Positions 8,195-14,895 of a stretch of 16,627 bases of DNA are shown here, piece by piece. The position numbers and the translations under genes were made by a program. The stretch is from positions 1-16,627 of the forward strand of contig JAJYZN010000042.1 of assembly GCA_021799915.1 (NCBI GenBank). Reading direction: 5' to 3'. How positions within the stretch are numbered: the first letter of the stretch is position 1; each line of letters starts with the position of its first letter. The notes below the pieces were generated by a model. The model was not told the origin of the DNA. It searched no databases and saw only the letters and a program-made list of their open reading frames with translations. This DNA comes from Actinomycetes bacterium (GTDB lineage: Bacteria; Actinomycetota; Acidimicrobiia; Acidimicrobiales; RAAP-2).

Positions 8195-10788
8195 GGCGTA
8201 TTTCCTAGTCGACGCTCACCCTCCGACGCCAACATCCTGGTGACGGGGCTGGACGCTGGAGGTTCGAGGACCAGGCCGGCGGGGAGCGGTCTCGACGACA
8301 CCACGGCGAGGCGCTGGGTCGGCCGGGTGAGGGCCACGTAGAGCGTCCGCAGACCCCTGCGGGTGGCGACCGGCGGTCCGTCACCTCCGGACCCGTCGCG
8401 TCCCTCGGACCCGTCTCGACCGGCGGACCCGTCGCGTCCCTTGGACCAGCCGCGCTGGACGAGCAGCGCGGGCTCGACCACCACCACCGAGTCGAACTCC
8501 AGGCCGTTCGCCTCTCCCGCGTCGAGGACGACCAGAGGCGCGTCGAGGCCCCGGCCCGAAGGTTCGCGCGGGTCGACGGGGTCGAGCCCCCGACTGGTCA
8601 GCGCATCGACAACCGACCCCCGCAGCTCGGGCGGGACGAGCACGGCAGTGCGCCCCGGCGCCACCGCCGCCAGCTCCTCGCTCACCTGGTCGGCCACGCG
8701 CCGTGCGAGCATGTCCGGTCTCGTGTGCACGAGGACCGGCCGGTACCCCGAGCGGCGGACCGGCACCGGCGGCGAGAGCCCTGGGGCGGAGACCGCCAGC
8801 ACCCCGGCGGCCACGTCGACAACCTCTGCCGGCGTCCGGTAGCTCACCGTGAGCTCGACCAGGCGAGACGCCGTCCCCGGCGCCAAGTGCTGGGCCACGC
8901 TGCTCCAGTCGCGAGGCGCCCAGGGCCCGGTCGCCTGGGCGATGTCGCCCACGACGGTCATCGACCCCGCGAGAGACCGCCGGGCCAGCATCCGGAGCTG
9001 GAGCGCCGAGAGGTCCTGCACCTCGTCGACCACGATGTGCCCGTAGGCGCGTACCGGGCCACTCTCGGTCACCGACGGCGCGCTGGACCGCGATCGCGGT
9101 CCTGACCGCAGGGCTGCACCTGGGTCGGCGCCGAGCTCGATCGCGACCCCGCTCGTGTCGTCCCACGCGCTGGCCACACCACGGCGGCGCTCCCGCCGGG
9201 CACGATGGGGTGGCCGGCGGCGGGGGCCGAGGAGCGCGCCGGCCTCGTCGACCAACGCGGCGTCGGCCTCGGTCCAGGGGATCTCCTCGAACGAGCGGCT
9301 CCTGGGGCGCGAGAGCTGTGCCTGCTCACGATCGGTGAGCACACCCCGACCGGCGGCGGCGATGAGGGCGGAGGCGCCGAAGAGGTCGTGGAGCAGTTCG
9401 TGGGGAGCCAGGCGGGGCCACATTCGATCCAGTGCTTCGGCCAGAGCAGGGTGGCGCCGGACCTCACGGCCGAACGCGTCGAGGTCGAGCTCTTCGCCGC
9501 TTGTACCGGCCGGGTCGCCACCCGAGCCTCCCTCCACGCGCCCCGCGTCGAGCTCTTCGGGGCCGGTGAGGGCGGGTCCGGTCCGGTGGCTCGTGCGGTA
9601 CCGCCGGTACTGGCCTGCCAGGATCCGGGCCACCTGCTGCTCGACGAAGCGGCGACGGGCGTTGTGGGTCCCAGACCGCCGGCGCGCCCTGGCCACGACG
9701 TCGGCCGACGCGCCCGCGGTGAGTAGGAGCGTGGTCCCCCCATAGGGCACAGCCACGTCACGGCGCAGCGCCCGCTCGCGTGAGCGCACCGCCCGGGCGA
9801 TCACCCGGACCATGCGGATGTCGCCTTTGAGCCGGGCCGTCTCGGCATCGTCGGTACCTCGGACCCGCAGGCCGGGGACCAGGCCGGCGACCGTCGACAA
9901 GGTGACACCCGTCTCCCCCAACGAGGGCAGGACCTGCTCGATGTAGCGGAGGAAGAGCGGGTTCGGCCCGACGACGAGCACGCCTTGCATCTCGAGGGGG
10001 AAGCGGTGGGTGTAGAGCAGGTACGCGGCTCGGTGGAGCGCGACGGCGGTCTTGCCGGTCCCCGGCCCGCCCTGGACCATCAGCAGCCCTCCGAGGGGCG
10101 AGCGGATGATCTCGTCCTGCTCGCGCTGGATCGTGGCCACGATGTCGCCCATCCGGCCGGTCCGGACCTGGCCGATAGCCGCCAAGAGCGCGCCGGGTCC
10201 CCCGAATGCCAACCCATCCACGGCACCGGCCTGGGCGGAGCCCGAGTCGGCAACGCCCGGGTCGGTGGCGCTCGCCTGTGCGCTGGCGGGGTCGGCGAAG
10301 TGCTCGTCCTCCACCCCCACGACCGTCCGGTGGCGCACCGCCAGGTGACGGCGGCGGACCAGTCCCTGGGGATCGAGCCCGGTGGCACGGTAGAACGGCT
10401 CGGCCACCGGCGCCCGCCAGTCCACCACGAGGGGCTCGTGGGACTCCCCGGACACCGCCAGGCGGCCGATGTGGAACGACTCGATCTCCCCGTCGGCGCC
10501 GGCATCGCGGGCGCCCGCATCGCGGTCCTCGGCGACGCGGTCCTCGGCGACGCGGCGGTCGATCCGCCCGAAGCACAGCGCCTGGTCGCCGATGTCGAGC
10601 TGGGCAAGCCGCGCCAAGCTGGTGCGCACCACGATGTCTCGCTCAGTGCGGGATTGGAAGGTGCCGCCGCGGCCCAGGTCGAGAACGGAGTGGAGCATCT
10701 CGTCGGCATCGCGGCGCATTGCGTCGAGCCCCCGGTAGGCCTCGTCCAAGAACGCCTGCTCCTCGTCGATCTCCGGGCGTGCGGCCAC
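8191..10788 (-). CDS. helD: HelD-like superfamily 1 helicase / RNA polymerase-associated ATPase
   Basis: This is an 865-residue UvrD/Rep-like ATPase of the HelD type, a family known to bind RNA polymerase and release it from stalled or drug-bound complexes. Order: a charged helical N-terminus (1-35); a HelD-specific block including FHIGRLAV and EPLVVDWRAPVAEPFY (105-133); Walker A GGPGTGKT (240-247); Walker B DEVQD (588-592); GDIAQAT (614-620); SYRTP (649-653); GLEFDS (762-767); and VALTRPTQRL (818-827). The GTG start has GAGAGGGGA five bases upstream and lies just before the first family-like residues; the frame is open further upstream but with no conserved sequence. Three low-complexity inserts (around 78-100, 165-192 and 783-803) come from tandem repeats. 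The stop overlaps ctaE. An actinobacterial rifamycin-resistance relative (HelR) belongs to the same family; I cannot assign the subgroup. Confidence 0.9.
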   Translation of the reverse strand: MAARPEIDEEQAFLDEAYRGLDAMRRDADEMLHSVLDLGRGGTFQSRTERDIVVRTSLARLAQLDIGDQALCFGRIDRRVAEDRVAEDRDAGARDAGADGEIESFHIGRLAVSGESHEPLVVDWRAPVAEPFYRATGLDPQGLVRRRHLAVRHRTVVGVEDEHFADPASAQASATDPGVADSGSAQAGAVDGLAFGGPGALLAAIGQVRTGRMGDIVATIQREQDEIIRSPLGGLLMVQGGPGTGKTAVALHRAAYLLYTHRFPLEMQGVLVVGPNPLFLRYIEQVLPSLGETGVTLSTVAGLVPGLRVRGTDDAETARLKGDIRMVRVIARAVRSRERALRRDVAVPYGGTTLLLTAGASADVVARARRRSGTHNARRRFVEQQVARILAGQYRRYRTSHRTGPALTGPEELDAGRVEGGSGGDPAGTSGEELDLDAFGREVRRHPALAEALDRMWPRLAPHELLHDLFGASALIAAAGRGVLTDREQAQLSRPRSRSFEEIPWTEADAALVDEAGALLGPRRRPPHRARRERRRGVASAWDDTSGVAIELGADPGAALRSGPRSRSSAPSVTESGPVRAYGHIVVDEVQDLSALQLRMLARRSLAGSMTVVGDIAQATGPWAPRDWSSVAQHLAPGTASRLVELTVSYRTPAEVVDVAAGVLAVSAPGLSPPVPVRRSGYRPVLVHTRPDMLARRVADQVSEELAAVAPGRTAVLVPPELRGSVVDALTSRGLDPVDPREPSGRGLDAPLVVLDAGEANGLEFDSVVVVEPALLVQRGWSKGRDGSAGRDGSEGRDGSGGDGPPVATRRGLRTLYVALTRPTQRLAVVSSRPLPAGLVLEPPASSPVTRMLASEGERRLGNTP
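8389..8442. repeat. Three 18-bp tandem units in helD
   Basis: Units begin at 8389, 8407 and 8425 with the common core GGACCCGTCKCG (plus strand), and the start of a fourth is at 8443. On the coding (minus) strand they give three Gly-Arg-Asp-Gly-Ser-X hexapeptides (helD residues 785-801), between helicase motifs V and VI, probably a flexible surface loop. Confidence 0.9.
10522..10551. repeat. Two perfect 15-bp tandem units in helD
   Basis: GCGGTCCTCGGCGAC occurs twice head to tail (10522-10536 and 10537-10551). On the minus strand it encodes the repeated Val-Ala-Glu-Asp-Arg at helD residues 80-89, in the loop before the FHIGRL block. Adjacent sequence (10501-10521) holds a weaker repeat encoding Asp-Ala-Gly-Ala. 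Confidence 0.9.
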
Positions 10789-10852
10789 CGCGTCCCCTCT
10801 CCCAAGGATTGCCGGCGAACGTTTGATTCTACGGGACGCCAGCCGCCGTGCT

Positions 10853-10889
10853 CGCAGGACCCGCCGTGCCCGCAGGACCCGCGCGTGCC
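10853..10889. repeat. Imperfect direct repeat in the divergent region
   Basis: CGCAGGACCCGCCGTGCC (10853-10870) is followed directly by CGCAGGACCCGCGCGTGCC (10871-10889), one base longer. The second copy runs into the inverted repeat CGTGCC-cgt-GGCACG. This is non-coding on both strands by my gene model. Confidence 0.75.
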
Positions 10890-11044
10890 CGTGGCACGGC
10901 CGTTCGCCCAAGCAGCTCTCGACCTGCGATGATCGCGAGGGAGCACCCTCGGCCGGGATGGTGGCGACTGCCCGGTGACATCTCGCAGGAACCCATCGTG
11001 ACGCCGAGACGCCGAGACGCAAGACCCAAACACCACGACTACCA

Positions 11045-11050
11045 AGGAGG
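11045..11050 (+). promoter_or_regulatory. Strong ribosome binding site for ybjQ
   Basis: A perfect AGGAGG lies 8 bases before the ATG at 11059. It is the strongest Shine-Dalgarno sequence I noticed in the window. The genes that follow start at NTGA overlaps with poor sites of their own, so this site may set translation of the first cistron on which the chain depends. Confidence 0.85.
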
Positions 11051-11058
11051 AGAACGGC

Positions 11059-11382
11059 ATGTTGATCTCGACCATGAACGATGTCCCGGGCTACCGGGTC
11101 ACCCGGGTGCTCGGTGAGTGCTTCGGCCTCACCGTCCGCTCGCGCAACGTCTTCTCGCAGACCGGAGCCGGGCTGAAGTCCATGCTCGGCGGAGAGCTGA
11201 AGGGCATGACGAAGAACCTCCAAGCCAGCCGCGAGGAGGTCATCGCCCGCCTGGTGGCCGAAGTGGAGGCCCGCGGCGGCAACGCCGTGCTCGCCATGCG
11301 CTTCGACACCTCGGAGATGGGCGGCAACTGGACCGAGATCTGCGCGTACGGCACGGCAGTGGTGATCGAACCGGCGGGGTGA
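11059..11382 (+). CDS. YbjQ/UPF0145 family protein
   Basis: This is a 107-residue soluble protein of the YbjQ (UPF0145) family, a small fold annotated as putative heavy-metal-binding and thought to assemble into pentamers; no enzymatic function is established. Family features visible: an N-terminal strand [14 protein letters not shown], then GLTVRSRN, a region of basic and charged helix ([27 protein letters not shown]), and a closing strand [11 protein letters not shown]. The length is complete for the family. It starts with ATG behind a perfect AGGAGG and ends in a GTGA overlap with hemE, making it the first gene of the heme operon. A link to metal or porphyrin handling is only suggested by position. 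Confidence 0.88.
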   Translation: MLISTMNDVPGYRVTRVLGECFGLTVRSRNVFSQTGAGLKSMLGGELKGMTKNLQASREEVIARLVAEVEARGGNAVLAMRFDTSEMGGNWTEICAYGTAVVIEPAG

Positions 11383-12425
11383 GCGACCACCCGTTCCTCC
11401 GGGCGTGCCGCCGCCTCCGGGTCCCCCACACGCCGGTGTGGTTCATGCGCCAGGCCGGCCGCGCCCTCCCCGAGTACCGGGCGGCCCGGGGCACGGGCAG
11501 CATCCTCGACGCGATCGCCGACCCGGCGCTCGCCGCCGAGCTCACCTTGCAGCCGGTGCGCCGCTACGGGGTCGACGCGGCCATCTTGTTCTCCGACATC
11601 GTGGTGCCCGTCCACGCCATCGGGTTCGGTGTCGACGTGGTGGCGGGACGAGGGCCGGTGGTGGCCGAACCGTTCCGCTCCCCCGCGGACCTTCGACGCC
11701 TCCGGCCGCTCACACCAGAGGCCGACGTGCCCTACGTCGCCGAGGCGGTCCGTCTGGCCACCGCCGAGCTGGACCGCCGAGGCGTGCCACTCATCGGGTT
11801 CGCCGGTGCCCCGTTCACCGTCGCCAGCTACCTGGTCGAAGGCGGGCCGTCGCGCGACTTCGCCAGGGTGAAAGCGCTCATGCACACCGACCCGCCAACC
11901 TGGCGACGCCTCCTCGACCGCCTGGCCGACCTGTCGGTGGCGTTCCTCGGTGCCCAAGTGGACGCCGGTGCGTCGGCCGTGCAGCTCTTCGACAGCTGGG
12001 CCGGCTGCCTGTCTGCGGCCGAGTACCGCCGCGACGTGCAGGCGGTGACGCGCCGGGTGATCGAGGAGACGGCCGGGCGCGGCGTGCCGATCATCCTGTT
12101 CGGCGTGGGTACCGGTGAGCTCCTTTGCGACATGGGCGCGTCGGGGGCCGACGTGATCGGCATCGACTGGCGGGTGCCGATCGACGAAGCCCGGCGCCGG
12201 GTGGGGCCCGGCTGTGCCGTCCAGGGGAACCTGGACCCTGCGGTGTGCCTGGCGCCCTGGCCGGTGGTGGAGACCGAGGCCCGCCGGGTGCTCGACGAGG
12301 CCGGGACCGAGCCCGGGTACATCTTCAACCTGGGCCACGGCGTGCTGCCCGACACCGATCCGGACACCCTCACCCGTCTCGTGGAGCTGGTCCACGCACA
12401 AGGGCGCGCCGGGGTCGAGCAGTGA
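11379..12425 (+). CDS. hemE: Uroporphyrinogen III decarboxylase
   Basis: This cytosolic enzyme removes four carboxyl groups from uroporphyrinogen III to give coproporphyrinogen III. It has 348 residues, normal for the family. The substrate-binding WFMRQAGR (R24, R28) near the N-terminus, the catalytic Asp in LFSDI (D73), [15 protein letters not shown] and the C-terminal [10 protein letters not shown] (H320) are all present, so the active site looks intact. The GTG overlapping the ybjQ stop fits the usual distance to WFMRQAGR; the frame is open further upstream but would then run through ybjQ. The stop overlaps hemH (GTGA). The order hemE-hemH-hemY equals the Bacillus hemEHY operon. Confidence 0.97.
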   Translation: MSDHPFLRACRRLRVPHTPVWFMRQAGRALPEYRAARGTGSILDAIADPALAAELTLQPVRRYGVDAAILFSDIVVPVHAIGFGVDVVAGRGPVVAEPFRSPADLRRLRPLTPEADVPYVAEAVRLATAELDRRGVPLIGFAGAPFTVASYLVEGGPSRDFARVKALMHTDPPTWRRLLDRLADLSVAFLGAQVDAGASAVQLFDSWAGCLSAAEYRRDVQAVTRRVIEETAGRGVPIILFGVGTGELLCDMGASGADVIGIDWRVPIDEARRRVGPGCAVQGNLDPAVCLAPWPVVETEARRVLDEAGTEPGYIFNLGHGVLPDTDPDTLTRLVELVHAQGRAGVEQ

Positions 12426-13417
12426 CAGGGGATCGGCCGGCGTCGCCGGGCACCGGTCGGGTCGGGGTCCTCGTGATGGCGCACGGCACGCCGGCGGCGC
12501 CCGAGGAGATCGAGCTGTTCTACACGAGGATCCGGCGAGGCCGGCCGCCCTCGGCCGAGCAGCTCGCCGAGCTGGTGCACCGCTACGAGGCCATCGGGGG
12601 GACCTCCCCCCTCGCCGCGCGGACCGCAGCCCAGGTGGCCGGCATCGCTGCCGCGCTCGAACGCGTCGACCCGGGGCGCTTTCAGGTCGCCTACGGCGCA
12701 AAGCACGTCGATCCCAGCATCGAGTCGGCCGCGGCGACCTTGGCCGCGACCGGGGTCGAGCGGGTGGTGGGCCTGGTGCTGGCCCCCCACCGGGCCAGCC
12801 TCGGGTCGGCTGAGTACCTGGACCGGGCGGCCGCTGCACTGGCCGGCTCGCCCGGATCCCCCGAGCTGGTGGCCGTCGCCCAGTGGTACGACGCGCCGGG
12901 GTTCGCCGACCTCCTGGCCGAACGGGTGCTTGCCGCCCTCGCAGCGCTCGGGGTACCCGGGAGCGAGCGGCGGGCGGTGGTGGTTTTTACCGCGCACTCG
13001 CTCCCCCAACGGGTGGTCGACGAGGGGGACCCGTACCCCGAGCAGCTGGCCGAGTCGGCGGCGCTCGTGGCCCGCGCCGGCGCGTTGGACGAGGCCGGGG
13101 TGCCCTGGCTGGTGGGATGGCAGAGCGCTGGGCGGACTGCCGAGCCGTGGATCGGCCCGGACATCGCCGACGTCCTGCGGCGCCTCGGGTCCGAGGGAAC
13201 GGACGCGGTCGTGGTCTGCCCCATCGGGTTCGTCGCCGACCACCTCGAGGTGCTCTTCGACCTCGACATCGAAGCCCGGGGGGTTGCCGAGGCGAGCGGC
13301 ATGCTCTTCGCCCGCACGACGTCGCTCGACGACGACCCCCGCTTCGTCGAGATCCTTGCCGGCGTGGTCCGCCGCGCTGCAGACCGCGCTGCAGACCGAG
13401 CCGGGGAGGCGGGTTGA
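12422..13417 (+). CDS. hemH: Ferrochelatase, probably coproporphyrin III ferrochelatase
   Basis: This enzyme inserts Fe(II) into a porphyrin; with this gene set the substrate is most likely coproporphyrin III (CpfC). It has 331 residues. The N-terminal half closely resembles the Bacillus subtilis enzyme as I remember it (GVLVMAx[27 protein letters not shown]). Catalytic H192 (AHSLP) and E276 (DHLEVLFD) are present. The residue equivalent to B. subtilis Tyr13, which contacts the metal, is His21. Several actinobacterial ferrochelatases bind a [2Fe-2S] cluster through C-terminal cysteines; this protein has only one Cys (C266), so it should lack the cluster. The last residues include AADRAADR from a 12-base duplication. 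The GTG start overlaps the hemE stop; the TGA stop overlaps hemY (TTGA). Confidence 0.95.
   Translation: MTGDRPASPGTGRVGVLVMAHGTPAAPEEIELFYTRIRRGRPPSAEQLAELVHRYEAIGGTSPLAARTAAQVAGIAAALERVDPGRFQVAYGAKHVDPSIESAAATLAATGVERVVGLVLAPHRASLGSAEYLDRAAAALAGSPGSPELVAVAQWYDAPGFADLLAERVLAALAALGVPGSERRAVVVFTAHSLPQRVVDEGDPYPEQLAESAALVARAGALDEAGVPWLVGWQSAGRTAEPWIGPDIADVLRRLGSEGTDAVVVCPIGFVADHLEVLFDLDIEARGVAEASGMLFARTTSLDDDPRFVEILAGVVRRAADRAADRAGEAG
13373..13396 (+). repeat. Perfect 12-bp tandem duplication at the hemH 3' end
   Basis: CGCGCTGCAGAC occurs twice in direct succession, encoding the Ala-Ala-Asp-Arg repeat near the C-terminus of the ferrochelatase. It is in frame and lies just before the hemH/hemY overlap, upstream of the likely hemY ribosome site GGAGG (13405-13409). 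Confidence 0.92.
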
Positions 13418-14895
13418 CCGCTCGCGTGGCAGTCGTGGGCGGCGGGATCGCCGGGCTGGCCGCTGCCTGGGAGCTGACCGGCGGCGCAGCCGGACCGCAC
13501 GCCGCGAGCCCCGAGGTCGTGGTCCTCGAGGCCGGGGAGCGCTTCGGCGGCAAGCTCCGCACCGAGCCTTTCGAGGGCGAGCCGGTCGACGTCGGGCCCG
13601 ACGGGTTCTTGGGCCGGCGCCCCGAAGCGGCCGAGCTCTGCCGGGAGCTGGGCCTCGAAGACGAGCTGGTCCCCATCGGCGCGTCGGGGGCCGCGGTGTG
13701 GGCTCGCGGGCAGCGGCGTGCGTTGCCCGCAGGGCTGTACATGGGGATCCCGACCCGCTTCCTCCCCGTCGCCCGGTCGGGGTTGTTGGGGGCACGGGGC
13801 ACCCTCCGCCTCCTCGCCGACGTCGTGCTCCCCCGGGCCAACCGCCGGCCGCCGCCAGGTGACCTCGCGCTCGGACCGCTCGTCGGCGCCCGCCTCGGAC
13901 CTGAGGTAGTGGCGCGGCTGGTCGATCCACTCGTCGGCGGCATTCACGCCGGTGGGGTGGAAGCCATGTCCAGCGCGGCCGTCCTCCCCCTCCTGCTGGC
14001 CGCGGCCTCGCAGCCGACCGGGTTGATGCGTGCCCTCCGCCAGGCCTCGGCGATGCCGGTCCCGAGCAGTGCCCGTGGTGCCCGGGGGGGCGAGGGCGAG
14101 CAGGAGCCGGCGTTTTGGGCGCTGCGCCATGGGATGGGGTCACTGACCGACCGGCTCGTCACCGGGCTGGGCCGACGGGGGGTGACCCTGCGGACGGCCA
14201 GCCCGGTCGAGCTCGTGGACCGCCGGCGCGGGCCCGCAGCGCCGTGGGTCCTCCACGCCCCCGAAGGCCCGGTCGTCGCCGACGGCATGGTCCTGGCCGT
14301 GCCGGCCGGCGCCGCCGCCACCCTGCTCTCACCGCACGACGAGGACGCCACCAGGCTGCTGCTGGGCATCGAGTACGCCTCGGTGGCCGTGGTCACGATG
14401 GCCTACCCGACGGCCGCCTGGCCGGCAGACCTCTCCGGCACCGGCCTGCTCGTCCCCGCCGGCAGCCCCGCGCCCACTTCCCGAGGGCTCGACGGTAGCT
14501 TCCTCGTCACGGCCTGCACCTACCTGTCCACCAAATGGCCCCATCTGGCTCGTCCCGACACGTTCCTCGTACGAGCCTCGGTCGGACGCGACGGCGACAC
14601 GCGGCCCGACACCCTGGACGACGCTGCGCTGGTCTCACGGGTCGCCGCCGAGCTGCGGGTCCTGCTCGGGGTGGCCGGGAGCCCTGCCGCGTCGAGCGTC
14701 ACCCGCTGGCCCGATGCCTTCCCCCAGTACCGGGTCCACCACCTCCTGCGGGTCGCGGGGATCGAGTCGGCCGTCTCCCGGCTGCCGGCGGTGGCCGTAG
14801 CCGGGAGCGCCTACCGGGGAGTCGGCATCCCTGCGTGCATCGGTGGAGGCCGGGCGGCGGCCCGGACGGTCCTCGAAGCGCTCGGCACCCGGTGA
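13414..14895 (+). CDS. hemY: Protoporphyrinogen/coproporphyrinogen III oxidase (FAD, HemY/CgoX type)
   Basis: This is an oxygen-dependent FAD enzyme that oxidises coproporphyrinogen III to coproporphyrin III in the Gram-positive heme route (or protoporphyrinogen in the classical one). It has 493 residues. The N-terminal dinucleotide-binding motif VVGGGIAGLAAA is followed by LEAGERFGGKLRT and VDVGPDGFL, family markers for the FAD site. The C-terminal YRGVGIPACIGGGRAA matches the closing FAD motif, with Ala where Asp is common. The TTG start at 13414 overlaps the hemH stop (TTGA) with GGAGG only 4 bases upstream; GTG at 13426 is an alternative that loses four residues. The neighbours hemE and hemH place it in the coproporphyrin pathway. 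The stop overlaps lnt. Confidence 0.93.
   Translation: MTARVAVVGGGIAGLAAAWELTGGAAGPHAASPEVVVLEAGERFGGKLRTEPFEGEPVDVGPDGFLGRRPEAAELCRELGLEDELVPIGASGAAVWARGQRRALPAGLYMGIPTRFLPVARSGLLGARGTLRLLADVVLPRANRRPPPGDLALGPLVGARLGPEVVARLVDPLVGGIHAGGVEAMSSAAVLPLLLAAASQPTGLMRALRQASAMPVPSSARGARGGEGEQEPAFWALRHGMGSLTDRLVTGLGRRGVTLRTASPVELVDRRRGPAAPWVLHAPEGPVVADGMVLAVPAGAAATLLSPHDEDATRLLLGIEYASVAVVTMAYPTAAWPADLSGTGLLVPAGSPAPTSRGLDGSFLVTACTYLSTKWPHLARPDTFLVRASVGRDGDTRPDTLDDAALVSRVAAELRVLLGVAGSPAASSVTRWPDAFPQYRVHHLLRVAGIESAVSRLPAVAVAGSAYRGVGIPACIGGGRAAARTVLEALGTR

Larger units (their letters stand above)
10789..11058. promoter_or_regulatory. Divergent intergenic region between helD and the ybjQ-hem operon
   Basis: These 270 bases separate the two divergent operons and should hold both promoters. 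For helD, a TAGAAT hexamer on the minus strand (10831-10826) is one mismatch from the -10 consensus and would give a leader of about 30 bases; I see no good -35 at 17-18 bases. For the plus-strand operon no convincing -10/-35 pair is visible. Other structure: an imperfect 18/19-base direct repeat (10853-10870, 10871-10889), a 6-bp inverted repeat CGTGCC-cgt-GGCACG (10884-10898), an 11-base palindrome GCGATGATCGC (10926-10936), and GACGCCGA repeated twice (11000-11015). Any of the palindromes could be an operator, but none matches a regulator I know. Confidence 0.4.

Noticed and set aside
8389..8442. Short repeats considered as a CRISPR array
   Set aside because: Units are contiguous with no spacers and lie in frame inside a coding sequence.
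10789..11058. Rifamycin-associated element upstream of the HelD-like gene
   Set aside because: I looked for the 19-bp GGGGCTTGC-type palindrome known upstream of helR genes and did not find it, so rifamycin induction is not supported.
10789..11223. Helicase start at 11223, giving 1010 residues
   Set aside because: This would run through the intergenic region and antisense into ybjQ; conserved sequence begins only after the GTG at 10788, which has a good ribosome site.
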